From Bacteroidetes bacterium GWF2_41_31 (GTDB lineage: Bacteria > Bacteroidota > Bacteroidia > Bacteroidales > F082): a DNA stretch of 64,000 nucleotides. Made by a program: the position numbers and the translations under genes. Below, one piece after another: positions 17,456 to 26,241 of this stretch. The notes beneath the pieces are model-generated. The model had not been told where the DNA came from, made no database searches, and was given only the letters and a program-made list of their open reading frames with translations. The stretch lies in contig MEOL01000026.1 in assembly GCA_001769215.1 (NCBI GenBank), positions 49,906 to 113,905 on the forward strand, given 5' to 3'. Within the stretch, counting starts at the first letter, position 1. Each line of letters starts with the position of its first letter.

Positions 17456-19438
17456 TTACTTCACTACAATAAACCTGCAAGAGGTCTTGGTGTTCTTTCC
17501 TATCAAAACAGCCTCATAAATACCTGATTTCCATTCTTTCAAATTGATTGTCAACTTGTTTCCTGACAAATGTGTCAATTGAAAAACCTGGTTTCCTGTG
17601 GCATCGAAGCATATAAATTTGGCATCCGGGTCAAAACCAACTTCACTAAAAAACGTAACCTGCTCCCTGGCGGGGTTTGGAAAAGCAATCAATCGTTCAT
17701 CTGTACCTGTATTGAATTGAGGCACACTAAGTAGCGTAGTAGCCTGCTTTAAGACGATATCCTGATTCGGGTCAAAATATAGCATACCGGGTTCACGATC
17801 GAATTCAAAAATGAAATGTTCGTTATTAACCAAATTCCGAACTCTGACGATGGTATCGGTGCCATCATAAAAAGCCACCATTACCTCCAAATCCATCGGA
17901 AAGAAAGGAGCATCGGTTTGAACCTGACTGGTCAGAAAATGCGCTTGCCAACTTCCTGGCTGCTCTTCAGTAAAATAGAATTCGTTAAAATAAACCGGAT
18001 GGTTGGGTTGCTTCACCCAGGCATCGAAATACCAATGCAAATCCTCACCGGCTACCTCCCCTATTTTTGTTGCAAAATCATCCGTTACAGCCGTTTTAAA
18101 TTTAAAATTAACGGTATCCTCTGCATAGCTTTTGATGGCCTCAAAATACACCTCATCACCAAGCAAATAACGCAATTGGTGAAGCACACAAGCCGATTTG
18201 GCATAAGTAATGGCATAATTGAACATCACACCATTATTTGGCGGGTTGTCAATCCACGACTCATTGTAAATGGCCCAACCCGGATTTTGGCTCAGATAGG
18301 TACCGGCATAATTTAAAACACTATTTTTATAGTTGTTGTAATTGTATGGCTCCAACCACAAAGCTTCCGACCAGGTAGCAAAACCTTCATTCAACCACAA
18401 ATCGGCCCAGGTTCCGGGGCTAATCATATCGCCAAACCACTGGTGCGCAAACTCATGCACCATCAGGCTTTCGTACCAGCAGCCGTAACATAGAGTGGTC
18501 AGCGTTTGGTTCTCCATCCCACCCCAAACAAATTCGTCATTGGCAGTGGCAAACCCACTCTTGGTGAAAGGATATTCCCCATATTTATTTGAAAAATAGT
18601 AAGCCATATTATTCACCTTGGCCATCGCGCCAATGCCAGGCGCATCCTCACCATAATAATAGACAAATGGAACAGAGGCTCCATCGGATGGCCGAGTCCA
18701 ATAGATGGTAGAACGGTGATAGCCTTTTTTGGCCGTAATAACCATCAGATAGGTAGCGATGGGAATTTCACTAAGCCAATGATATTCAACAGTACCTGCA
18801 TCCACGATGCTGTCGACCAAGGTCCCGTTGGAACCGAGCATCACCTCATCAGGTACCAGGGCAAATACTTCGAGTGAAGCCTTATCAGAGGGGCTATCGT
18901 AACAAGGGAACCACTTGCGCGCACCCTGTGGCTCACAGTCGGTAAACAGGTAGCCGCCTGACACAAAAAAAGCCCCGTCTTCGATCTCCAGATGTTGATA
19001 ATAGATGGTAATGGAAGCTGTTTCCCCGGGTGAATAGGTTCTGTCGAGCTGCACAGTCAGCAAGTTGTTTACATGATCGAACGAAATACCGGCTCCTGAA
19101 ACCTGTGTGATGAGCAACGACGACTGCACTGCGTTCAGGACAATGGAACTAAGTGATGAATCCACTTTGAATTCTACCACGGCCTGTCCATCAAACACCT
19201 GGGTATAGGGGGAGTCAAAATTGTCCAGGAAATCGAGGGTCAGCGTGTATTTTTGCACATCATAACTGTGCCGGGGCGAATTCGGTCCAATCGGGTCGCG
19301 CTTCAAGAGGTTGTGGTTATGCTGTTTTTTCATGGAACAATAGGTTGCTCCATCGGTTTCAACTTGGGAAATAAGCAATTGAGGAATGCTTGTCATCAGC
19401 AGTAAAACCATGAAAATACTAATCGTTTTCTTATTCAT
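17456..19438 (-). CDS. Secreted M1-family zinc aminopeptidase with T9SS sorting domain
   Basis: A 660-residue exported peptidase that removes N-terminal residues from peptides. It has a signal peptide (first about 25 residues), an N-terminal beta domain, the substrate-binding motif WGGMENQ, and the zinc site HEFAHQWFGD...NEGFATW: His328, Glu329, His332 and Glu351, spaced as in M1 enzymes. The C-terminus from about 575 (LIAFPNPAREQVTFF ... WKSGIYEAVLI ... CRFIVVK) is a type A T9SS sorting domain, so the enzyme is likely secreted or surface-bound. It is shorter than full-size aminopeptidase N because the helical C-terminal domain is absent. It is divergent from the oligopeptide-binding lipoprotein gene, with back-to-back promoters in the 62-nt gap. 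Confidence 0.93.
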   Translation of the reverse strand: MNKKTISIFMVLLLMTSIPQLLISQVETDGATYCSMKKQHNHNLLKRDPIGPNSPRHSYDVQKYTLTLDFLDNFDSPYTQVFDGQAVVEFKVDSSLSSIVLNAVQSSLLITQVSGAGISFDHVNNLLTVQLDRTYSPGETASITIYYQHLEIEDGAFFVSGGYLFTDCEPQGARKWFPCYDSPSDKASLEVFALVPDEVMLGSNGTLVDSIVDAGTVEYHWLSEIPIATYLMVITAKKGYHRSTIYWTRPSDGASVPFVYYYGEDAPGIGAMAKVNNMAYYFSNKYGEYPFTKSGFATANDEFVWGGMENQTLTTLCYGCWYESLMVHEFAHQWFGDMISPGTWADLWLNEGFATWSEALWLEPYNYNNYKNSVLNYAGTYLSQNPGWAIYNESWIDNPPNNGVMFNYAITYAKSACVLHQLRYLLGDEVYFEAIKSYAEDTVNFKFKTAVTDDFATKIGEVAGEDLHWYFDAWVKQPNHPVYFNEFYFTEEQPGSWQAHFLTSQVQTDAPFFPMDLEVMVAFYDGTDTIVRVRNLVNNEHFIFEFDREPGMLYFDPNQDIVLKQATTLLSVPQFNTGTDERLIAFPNPAREQVTFFSEVGFDPDAKFICFDATGNQVFQLTHLSGNKLTINLKEWKSGIYEAVLIGKNTKTSCRFIVVK

Positions 19439-19451
19439 TGAGGGGTTTTGT

Positions 19452-19459
19452 TAATTTTG
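19452..19459 (+). promoter_or_regulatory. -7 element for the oligopeptide-binding lipoprotein gene
   Basis: TAATTTTG matches TAnnTTTG and lies 41 nt before the TTG start at 19501. It forms a divergent pair with the element at 19472-19479. Confidence 0.5.
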
Positions 19460-19471
19460 ACGGATAATGCA

Positions 19472-19479
19472 CAAAAGTA
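19472..19479 (-). promoter_or_regulatory. -7 element for the M1 aminopeptidase gene
   Basis: Read on the minus strand this is TACTTTTG, 34 nt upstream of the ATG at 19438. With the element at 19452 it makes a compact divergent promoter region between two genes of peptide use. Confidence 0.55.
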
Positions 19480-19500
19480 AAAGAATAAATTACATCGCGA

Positions 19501-21153
19501 TTGAAAAAAAGACCTGTTTATAAAATCCTTTTAAGTCTCCTTCTTTCAAGCTCCATCTTGGGTTGCCATCCTCGTCAACATCAGATAGAAAAGCAAATAT
19601 TTCGGTACAATGAGGCAGCAGGGTTGGTCAATCTCGATCCGGCCTTTGCACGCGATCAGTCGCATACCTGGGTTTGCAACCAGCTGTATGATGGATTGGT
19701 TCAACTCAACGACAGTTTGACGGTATTACCGGCCATAGCCCATTCATGGGAAATTTCTCCCGATGGGCTCGACTACACTTTCCACCTGCGCAAGGATGTT
19801 CTCTTCCACGAAAACCCTGTTTTCGATAACAAAACAAGGAAAGTTACAGCCCGGGATGCCGCTTACAGTTTAAAGCGTCTGCTCGACCCCGCAACAGCCA
19901 GTCCCGGGGAATGGGTACTTTCGAAGGTCCTATGGTCGGATGGGGTTCCGGTTATCAACGCTATAGATGACAGCACGCTTACCATCAGGCTTGAACAGCC
20001 TTTCCCGCCTTTTTTAAGCATCCTCAGTATGCCCTATTGTTCGGTGATTCCAAAAGAAGCGGTGGATTATTATGGAAAAGAATTCAGGGTTCATCCGGTG
20101 GGAACCGGTCCGTTTCAGATGCAAAACTGGGTCGAAAACATCAAGTTGGTTTTGCGACGAAACCCACGTTATTTTGAAAAATCGGGTGACACCTCTCTCC
20201 CATTGCTGGATGGAATCGCCATTTCGTTCCTCATTGATAAGATGACTGCTTTCATGGAATTTGCCAAAGGCAATTTCGACTTTATGTCAGGAATCGACCC
20301 CTCCTACAAAGATGAACTACTGAACAAATCAGGAGAGCTTAAATTAAAATACCGTGACCGTTTTTCCCTGCTAAGCCAACCCTTCTTAAATACAGAATAC
20401 CTGGCCATACTCGTCGACACCTCGTTGGCCTCAGTCCGAAATAGTCCGTTAGCCATTAAAAAAGTACGCCAGGCCATCAACTACGGTTTCGACCGACAGA
20501 AGATGTTACGATATCTCAGAAACAACATAGGCGTTGCAGGAACCAAAGGCATGGTTCCTAACGGGATGCAGGCCTTCAACCCAAAGGCCCGTTATGGATA
20601 TGACTTTCAGCCGGAAAAGGCAAGACAACTGCTTGGTGAAGCAGGGTTTTCTTCCGAGAACCCGATACCGCTCATTACGTTGGTCACCACGCCAGATTAC
20701 CTGGATATCATCAAGTTTGTGCAATCGCAGCTTCAGGAAATAGGGTTCACAATAGCCGTAGAAGTTTCTCCTCCCGGCTCTGTCAGGGAAATGAAAGCAC
20801 AAGGTAAAATTCCCTTTTTCAGGGCTTCCTGGATAGCCGACTATCCCGATGAAGAAAACTACCTTTCCTTATTTTATTCTAAAAACTTTGCTCCTCAAGG
20901 ACCCAATTACACCCATTTTTCCATGCCCGAATATGATTCCATCTATCAATTGGCCATGTCAGAATACAATCCAAACCAACGGACTGCTTATTACCGTCAG
21001 CTCGACAGCCTCATCATGGAGGAAGCGCCTGTGGCCATTTTATATTATGATGAATCGGTACGAGTTGTTCAGAAAAATGTAAAGGGTATTACAACCAACC
21101 CCATGAATATGTTGAACTTAAAACGAGTGACGAAAACCCTGAACAACCCTTAA
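19501..21153 (+). CDS. Oligopeptide/dipeptide ABC transporter substrate-binding lipoprotein (SBP family 5)
   Basis: A 550-residue solute-binding protein. The start is a TTG codon: MKKRPVYKILLSLLLSSSILGC makes a normal lipoprotein signal with the lipid-anchored Cys at residue 22, and no in-frame ATG would keep it. Family 5 marks are VNLDPAFARDQSHTWVCNQLYDGLVQ, HSWEISPDGLDYTFHLRKDVLFHE, NFGFDRQKML-like (here NYGFDRQKMLRY) and the C-terminal DYPDEENYLSLFYSKN. It likely captures short peptides for an ABC importer, but no permease or ATPase gene is adjacent; Bacteroidetes often have such orphans. It is divergent from a secreted aminopeptidase, which fits a role in peptide uptake. Confidence 0.88.
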   Translation: MKKRPVYKILLSLLLSSSILGCHPRQHQIEKQIFRYNEAAGLVNLDPAFARDQSHTWVCNQLYDGLVQLNDSLTVLPAIAHSWEISPDGLDYTFHLRKDVLFHENPVFDNKTRKVTARDAAYSLKRLLDPATASPGEWVLSKVLWSDGVPVINAIDDSTLTIRLEQPFPPFLSILSMPYCSVIPKEAVDYYGKEFRVHPVGTGPFQMQNWVENIKLVLRRNPRYFEKSGDTSLPLLDGIAISFLIDKMTAFMEFAKGNFDFMSGIDPSYKDELLNKSGELKLKYRDRFSLLSQPFLNTEYLAILVDTSLASVRNSPLAIKKVRQAINYGFDRQKMLRYLRNNIGVAGTKGMVPNGMQAFNPKARYGYDFQPEKARQLLGEAGFSSENPIPLITLVTTPDYLDIIKFVQSQLQEIGFTIAVEVSPPGSVREMKAQGKIPFFRASWIADYPDEENYLSLFYSKNFAPQGPNYTHFSMPEYDSIYQLAMSEYNPNQRTAYYRQLDSLIMEEAPVAILYYDESVRVVQKNVKGITTNPMNMLNLKRVTKTLNNP

Positions 21154-21181
21154 TTTGTTAAATGATTTTATCTAAAACTAT

Positions 21182-21730
21182 ATGAGCAAACTGATCACGA
21201 TCAACGCCTTAGACGAAATACCGGCAGCTTACCGGCAAACGCCCATCGGGTTATTGGTATCCTATCACAACCAGCTTCTTGAATTTGAACCTTACGAAAA
21301 GGCACAACTTCTGATTGGCATGTGCATGGATAACCGAAAACATCTGCATATTCCCGATAATTTCACCTTTATTATCCGATCGGGTGGAGCCAATTTAAAA
21401 TACAGTGAGTTCAAAGTATCTTATGCCATTGCCATTGGAGATATTCAGCACATTGCACTTATCGGACACAATAATTGTGGCATGGTTAACCTGGTGGCAC
21501 GTAAAGATTTGTTTATTGAAGGACTCATAGAAAAAGCCGGTTGGGACAGGATGTTTGCCGAAGAGCACTTTAATCATTATGCTCCTTTTTTTGAGATAAA
21601 AAACGAAATCAATTTCATATTAAGTGAAACCAAACGACTCAGATTGCGCTATCCAATGATCATGGTTGCCCCACTGTTCTATCAGGTTGAGGACTCGAGA
21701 CTTTATTTTATAAAGGAAACATCCATTTGA
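21182..21730 (+). CDS. Beta-carbonic anhydrase-like protein
   Basis: A 182-residue protein with the full zinc site of beta-carbonic anhydrases: Cys48 and the Asp50/Arg52 dyad in GMCMDNR, then His96 and Cys99 in GHNNCGM, with the RSGGAN turn (66-71) between. It would interconvert CO2 and bicarbonate in the cytoplasm. The segment after residue 100 is not close to the classic enzymes, so a divergent subfamily or altered activity is possible. It follows the substrate-binding protein gene by 28 nt, so the two are probably co-transcribed. The hpd decarboxylase operon, which releases CO2, starts 250 nt downstream. Confidence 0.8.
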   Translation: MSKLITINALDEIPAAYRQTPIGLLVSYHNQLLEFEPYEKAQLLIGMCMDNRKHLHIPDNFTFIIRSGGANLKYSEFKVSYAIAIGDIQHIALIGHNNCGMVNLVARKDLFIEGLIEKAGWDRMFAEEHFNHYAPFFEIKNEINFILSETKRLRLRYPMIMVAPLFYQVEDSRLYFIKETSI

Positions 21731-21780
21731 TTTGTCCCGAATAATAAAACTTAATATCTATCCAGCTATTTTTCATATTT

Positions 21781-21796
21781 ATTGTATATTTACAAT
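21781..21796. promoter_or_regulatory. Perfect inverted repeat upstream of hpdB (candidate operator)
   Basis: ATTGTA and TACAAT flank the 4-nt centre TATT, giving a perfect 6-4-6 palindrome. It lies in the 250-nt gap in front of hpdB, 184 nt before its ATG. The spacing resembles CRP/FNR-family half-sites, but no regulator gene is adjacent and the sequence is A+T-rich, so chance is possible. Confidence 0.3.
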
Positions 21797-21980
21797 CTGT
21801 AGCATTTGAACTGTTAACCAAGGCATTGAGTGGGTAGATTATTGAAGTTAAATCATTTATTACTGTTGCTTGTTTAATTTATTTCACCTCTCCTGCCGCC
21901 TTTATTTTGATAGCAATTCCTTCATCTGCTACCACATCAACGCAAGGATTAACGGAATCGGTAACTAAAAAAATGACAAC

Positions 21981-24662
21981 ATGAATTCCGATGAAATTAA
22001 CTTAGAATGCCCCACCTATCATTATTATGGCACCATACCTGAAGGCAAGGTTCAATCGCGTGAAGTTAAAAAATCAGCTACTGCCAGAACAGAAAAAACG
22101 CGTCAGCTCTATTTTGACACCAAATCGTCTGCGTCTGTAGAATTTCCTTATTGGTACACCCGTCGATGGGAAGAGTTGGAAGGTGAAATAACAATTGTTC
22201 GAAGGGCCGAAGCACTGAAATCAGGTTTTGAACACATGACACCCGCCGTTTTTCCCGGTGAATTGTTGGTGATAGGAAAATCCAATTATCTCAGGGGCTC
22301 CTATCCGATGCCATGGCTTTCCGAAGCTTTTTTCATGGCGCAGGAAGATCAGCTCTATAAAGATGCGCTGGAAGCAGGAAAAATCAGTGCCGATAAAGTG
22401 ACCACTATGGGACAAGGGGGAGGCAATGTTACCAAAAGTGCCGGAAATATACTTTCTATTGCAGGAAAGTTCGGTCTCAGAAAAGAGGAAATGCCTATTT
22501 TACTGAATATCGCTAAAAGGTGGTTCAACAAGTCGGTGGATGATGTAGGCCATAAGTATGAACAACTGGTACCTGGTTATCACGAAAAAGAAGAAATCAT
22601 GCGGGCCGTTATTTGCATGTTTGATTCAGGATATACCTTGCCACAAGGACGTGAGGTTATGAACTACTTTTATCCCTTGCAATATGGCATTGAGGGGATT
22701 AAAAATATTTGTAAGGAGAAAATTGATCAATCAGCCGGAGTTCCCGAAATGGACAGGATCTATTTTTACAAGGCAGTTCATGTCATGCTCGAAGGGATGC
22801 AAAAGTGGATTAATAACCATGCTGCTGAAGCCAAGCTGATGGCCTCATTAGAAGAAGAACCTTCAAATAAATCAGAATATCTGGAAATTGCCGACAGACT
22901 AATCTGGCTGGCCAACAATCCTCCCCGGAATTTTCAGGATGCTTTGCAATTGGTTTGGATTTTTCATGTGGCCGTGCTGAATGAGGATGCTATCTCAGGT
23001 TTATCACCAGGTCGACTTGGACAAGTATTATATCCATTTTGGAAACAAGACATGGATCAAGGCAAACTAACCAGGGACCGAACACTTGAATTACTTGAGT
23101 GCATGCGCATGAAGTTCACCGAACTGGATTGTTTTGCTTCGATGGGTGTTGTGGGTGGCGTGCTCAGTGGCAATACATTCAACAACTTATGCATTGGCGG
23201 ACTGACAAAAGATGGGGAAAGCGCTGCCAACGAATTGGAGATGCTGATGCTGGAATCGGCCATCACCTGCGATACCCCTCAACCCACCCTGAGCTTATTA
23301 TTCGATGAAAAACTTCCCGAAGAGTTTTTGATGAAAGGGATTGAATGTACTAAAATAGGAACCGGATATCCTGCCTGGATCAACAACCGTGTAGCCATGG
23401 AATTCCTGCTCAACAATTTTAAAAAAGAAGGAATGGATGTGGAAGAAGCGCGTGCCTGGTCGATTGGCGGATGTCTGGAAACTTCAGCGGGAAGCTGGAT
23501 GCCCCTGGAGATAAACGGAGTCGTTCATTATATTCCCGGAGGATCGGCACCCGCCACCAGTGTGGGCGTCCATTTTATTTCATTACCAAAAGTCTTAGAG
23601 GCCGTTTTATTCCACGGATTGGATAAAAGAACAGGAAGGAGGGTTTATCCTGATCACGGTTTTGAGCTGAAATCGTATGATGAAATCTGGACAGCCTTCA
23701 AACAATATTTTAGCCTGACGGTTGAAGTATTAACGCTTACGAACAACATCCAACACGATATTTGGGGTAAAATATCACCTTCGATTATCAACAGCATGCT
23801 AAAGCCCGACTGTTTGGAAACGGGAAAAGACATCAGTCGAAAAGGCAGCCGTTACAACCGGACTTTTAACGTGGAAATCTGCGGGGGTGTTAACCTGGTT
23901 AATTCATTGGCATCCATCAGACAAAATGTTTATGAGCAGCGTAATTTTTCACTTGAAACATTAAAAGAAGCCATTCAGGAAAATTTTGGATATGTATCGG
24001 CACTCGAAACAAAATCGTACAGTTTAACCGAACAAAAAAAAACCGAAAACTACCTCAAGTGGCTTAAAATTCACAAACAATGCCTGAACGCCCCAAAATA
24101 TGGCAATGACGATCCCTATGTAGACGGTATTTTCAAAGAATGGCAGGGATGGTTTAGTGCCATGTGCGAAAATTATCTTTCGCTCTATGAAGAACCTTTG
24201 TATTCGTGCCAGATTTCCGTTTCCACACATGGTCCAATGGGAGCAGTAACCCTCGCCACCCCGGATGGAAGACTGGGTGGAACTACTTTTGCTGACGGTT
24301 CTGTTTCCGCCTATCCCGGAACCGACCGAAACGGTCCCTACGCCTTGTTTTCTTCTGCTACCTGTTACAACCACGCGTTGTCGCAAAATTCTCAGTTGAA
24401 CATGAAAATTCACCCATCCGCTATTCAGGGACGTGAAGGGGCACGCAAATTTTTGGAGATGATAAAATCTTACCTTCGAAAAGGAGGATTTCATGTCCAA
24501 TTCAATGTTGTTGATTCGCGTATGCTGAAAGATGCTCAGAACCATCCTGAAAAATACAGGGGATTGATGGTGCGTGTTGCCGGATTTACCCAATATTGGG
24601 TTGAACTCGGTAAACAAATACAGGACGAAGTAATTGCGCGTACCGAATACGTCGACATTTAA
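21981..24662 (+). CDS. hpdB: 4-hydroxyphenylacetate decarboxylase, glycyl radical (large) subunit
   Basis: An 893-residue glycyl radical enzyme that converts 4-hydroxyphenylacetate to p-cresol and CO2. The sequence follows the clostridial enzyme along its whole length (EFPYWY, FDSGYTLPQGREV, GYPAW, CQISVSTHGP). Residues described for the C. difficile enzyme are all present at a constant offset of five: Ser339, Cys498 and Glu500 in GGCLE, His531 in GVHF, Glu632 in NVEICG, and the radical Gly868 in RVAGFTQYW. The Cys-x-Glu pair separates this group from pyruvate formate-lyase and glycerol dehydratase. The neighbouring small subunit and two-cluster activase confirm the type, since phenylacetate and indoleacetate decarboxylases lack the small subunit. 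The enzyme is oxygen-sensitive, so the host must live anaerobically. Confidence 0.93.
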   Translation: MNSDEINLECPTYHYYGTIPEGKVQSREVKKSATARTEKTRQLYFDTKSSASVEFPYWYTRRWEELEGEITIVRRAEALKSGFEHMTPAVFPGELLVIGKSNYLRGSYPMPWLSEAFFMAQEDQLYKDALEAGKISADKVTTMGQGGGNVTKSAGNILSIAGKFGLRKEEMPILLNIAKRWFNKSVDDVGHKYEQLVPGYHEKEEIMRAVICMFDSGYTLPQGREVMNYFYPLQYGIEGIKNICKEKIDQSAGVPEMDRIYFYKAVHVMLEGMQKWINNHAAEAKLMASLEEEPSNKSEYLEIADRLIWLANNPPRNFQDALQLVWIFHVAVLNEDAISGLSPGRLGQVLYPFWKQDMDQGKLTRDRTLELLECMRMKFTELDCFASMGVVGGVLSGNTFNNLCIGGLTKDGESAANELEMLMLESAITCDTPQPTLSLLFDEKLPEEFLMKGIECTKIGTGYPAWINNRVAMEFLLNNFKKEGMDVEEARAWSIGGCLETSAGSWMPLEINGVVHYIPGGSAPATSVGVHFISLPKVLEAVLFHGLDKRTGRRVYPDHGFELKSYDEIWTAFKQYFSLTVEVLTLTNNIQHDIWGKISPSIINSMLKPDCLETGKDISRKGSRYNRTFNVEICGGVNLVNSLASIRQNVYEQRNFSLETLKEAIQENFGYVSALETKSYSLTEQKKTENYLKWLKIHKQCLNAPKYGNDDPYVDGIFKEWQGWFSAMCENYLSLYEEPLYSCQISVSTHGPMGAVTLATPDGRLGGTTFADGSVSAYPGTDRNGPYALFSSATCYNHALSQNSQLNMKIHPSAIQGREGARKFLEMIKSYLRKGGFHVQFNVVDSRMLKDAQNHPEKYRGLMVRVAGFTQYWVELGKQIQDEVIARTEYVDI

Positions 24663-24684
24663 TTTAACACCTAAATCAATAGAT

Positions 24685-24924
24685 ATGAACCACCTGGACT
24701 GTGCGTATTATTTGGCTGTTGATGTTTACAAGGGAATTTGTAAACGAACAAAGGAAACCATTAACTCAGATGATTCAGCATGCGATGACTTTGAAAAAGC
24801 CCCCAAATGCAGGTATTGCAAACACTTTTCGCTTAATGGAGATCTCCTGGGTAAATGCATGTCAACAACAATAGCCTATCCTGATATGAAGGCTACAACC
24901 TGTAAAGATTTTTCATGGAATTGA
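24685..24924 (+). CDS. hpdC: 4-hydroxyphenylacetate decarboxylase small iron-sulfur subunit
   Basis: A 79-residue protein with eight cluster ligands in two sets: His3, Cys6, Cys19, Cys33 and Cys42, Cys45, Cys58, Cys73. This matches the HpdC layout of two [4Fe-4S] clusters, as do KGIC, PKCxxC and the spacing of DDSAC. HpdC binds HpdB and is needed for the hetero-oligomeric enzyme. The ATG at 24685 is chosen because it puts His and Cys at positions 3 and 6 as in the known protein; an upstream TTG (24634) would begin inside hpdB. The gene lies 22 nt after hpdB and overlaps hpdA by 10 nt. Confidence 0.92.
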   Translation: MNHLDCAYYLAVDVYKGICKRTKETINSDDSACDDFEKAPKCRYCKHFSLNGDLLGKCMSTTIAYPDMKATTCKDFSWN

Positions 24925-25847
24925 AAAAGCATCTCGTTGGCAGAATTTTCGATATCCAGGGATTTTCGGTTCATGACGGCCCGGGCGCAAGAAGCGTGAT
25001 TTTCATGAAAGGATGTTCGTTACACTGTTTTTGGTGCTCCAACCCGGAAGGCATCTCTTTCTCAAAACTTCCCATGTACCATGCTCCCTTATGTATTTCC
25101 TGTGGTAATTGTATAGCTGCCTGCACCCATCAGGCATTGCAATTACAGGATGATACGCTTCAGATTGACAGAATGTTCTGCAAACAATGCAACGAACAAC
25201 CATGTGTTGACCATTGCTTTACGGATGCCTTGCGGATGAGTGGCCGCGATATTTCGATTGAGGAGCTGTTTAAAATTATTCAACGCGACCGGCAGTATTG
25301 GGGGAAGGATGGAGGTATAACCTTAAGCGGAGGGGAACCACTCATCCAAGTTCATTTTGTCTCTGAATTATTAAAAAAATGTTACGATGCCTACATCCAC
25401 ACGGCCATCGAAACATGTGGACAGATCCCTTGGGAACATTTTATAAAAACAATCCCCTTTATCGACTGGATTTTTTTCGATATAAAGCACATGAATCCCT
25501 GCATACATCAAACCGGGACATCAAGTGACAACTCACTCATCCTAAGTAATATCAAAAAGTTAAACGAATCATTTCAAGGCAAACTGGTATTTCGCATGCC
25601 CTTTATTCCGGGATTTAACAACAACATTGAAAACATGGAGGCAATTGCCGACCTGATTTCAAACACAAAATGGAAGGAAATCAACCTGTTGCCTTTACAT
25701 CACCTGGGAAGAGAAAAATACGTTCTTTTGGGTCAGGAATACGAAGGAATTCATTACCAAACTCCTTCGCAACAGGAGTTACTTGGGGCCAAAACCTTTT
25801 TTGAGCGCAAAGATATCCATTGTTATATCGGGGCTGAAATGTCTTAA
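24915..25847 (+). CDS. hpdA: 4-hydroxyphenylacetate decarboxylase activating enzyme (radical SAM)
   Basis: A 310-residue activase that uses S-adenosylmethionine to install the glycyl radical on HpdB. The SAM cluster motif is Cys34-x3-Cys38-x2-Cys41, followed by a ferredoxin-like insert with two further four-Cys sets (Cys60, 63, 66, 70 and Cys89, 92, 97, 101), as in activases of the HPAD, glycerol dehydratase and benzylsuccinate groups. LSGGEPL is the SAM amino-group site. The ATG overlaps the end of hpdC by 10 nt, so the three subunits are translated in order B, C, A as in Clostridioides difficile. The operon ends here; the next gene has its own promoter. Confidence 0.93.
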   Translation: MELKKHLVGRIFDIQGFSVHDGPGARSVIFMKGCSLHCFWCSNPEGISFSKLPMYHAPLCISCGNCIAACTHQALQLQDDTLQIDRMFCKQCNEQPCVDHCFTDALRMSGRDISIEELFKIIQRDRQYWGKDGGITLSGGEPLIQVHFVSELLKKCYDAYIHTAIETCGQIPWEHFIKTIPFIDWIFFDIKHMNPCIHQTGTSSDNSLILSNIKKLNESFQGKLVFRMPFIPGFNNNIENMEAIADLISNTKWKEINLLPLHHLGREKYVLLGQEYEGIHYQTPSQQELLGAKTFFERKDIHCYIGAEMS

Positions 25848-25926
25848 TTAATTTTCAGTTTAACTTTTGTATCACAAACCACTTCATCAACTTCTCTGTT
25901 CTTTTCTATCTTATCCGATATTTGGT

Positions 25927-25934
25927 TAATTTTG
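25927..25934 (+). promoter_or_regulatory. -7 element almost touching the DUF6922 start codon
   Basis: TAATTTTG matches TAnnTTTG and ends only four bases before the ATG at 25939. With the usual spacing transcription would begin at or next to the A of the ATG, which predicts a leaderless message. Confidence 0.5.
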
Positions 25935-25938
25935 CGAG

Positions 25939-26241
25939 ATGAGTCAAAAAAATAAACCGATTTTCGATAGGCGCATCTTTTGGGATGTGAACTTCGAGCA
26001 GATTGATTACGATGTCAAAGCCAGCTTTGTGATTGAGCGCGTTTTTGAACGGGGTGATGTGGACGACATACGCCAATGCCGGCGTTATTACGGGGATGAG
26101 CTGGTAACGGAAGTCCTGCTGAAAGCCAAATTTTTGCCGGAACACCGCATACATTTGGCGAGTGCAGTCATTGATAAACCCATTGAATCATTCAGATGCT
26201 ACACATTGAGACAGTTGAACCCGGGACTCTTTCCTTATTAA
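25939..26241 (+). CDS. DUF6922 protein, probable antitoxin partner
   Basis: A 100-residue protein opening with IFDRRIFWDVNFEQIDYDVKASFVIERVFERGDVDDIRQCRRYYG, the signature of DUF6922. These proteins are widespread in Bacteroidetes next to nucleotidyltransferase-like AbiEii toxins. The 3' end overlaps the toxin gene by 46 nt in another frame, so the two are translated together. The likely role is to hold the toxin inactive, by analogy with AbiEi or MNT/HEPN pairs; no DNA-binding domain is obvious here. Confidence 0.72.
   Translation: MSQKNKPIFDRRIFWDVNFEQIDYDVKASFVIERVFERGDVDDIRQCRRYYGDELVTEVLLKAKFLPEHRIHLASAVIDKPIESFRCYTLRQLNPGLFPY

Noticed and set aside
21731..21980. Small protein-coding gene in the gap before hpdB
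   Set aside because: Only short frames without recognisable starts are present; the ATG at 21973 is followed by a stop after two codons.
24634..24684. TTG start extending hpdC upstream
   Set aside because: The extension lies inside hpdB and would shift His3 and Cys6 from the positions seen in the family; the ATG at 24685 fits better.
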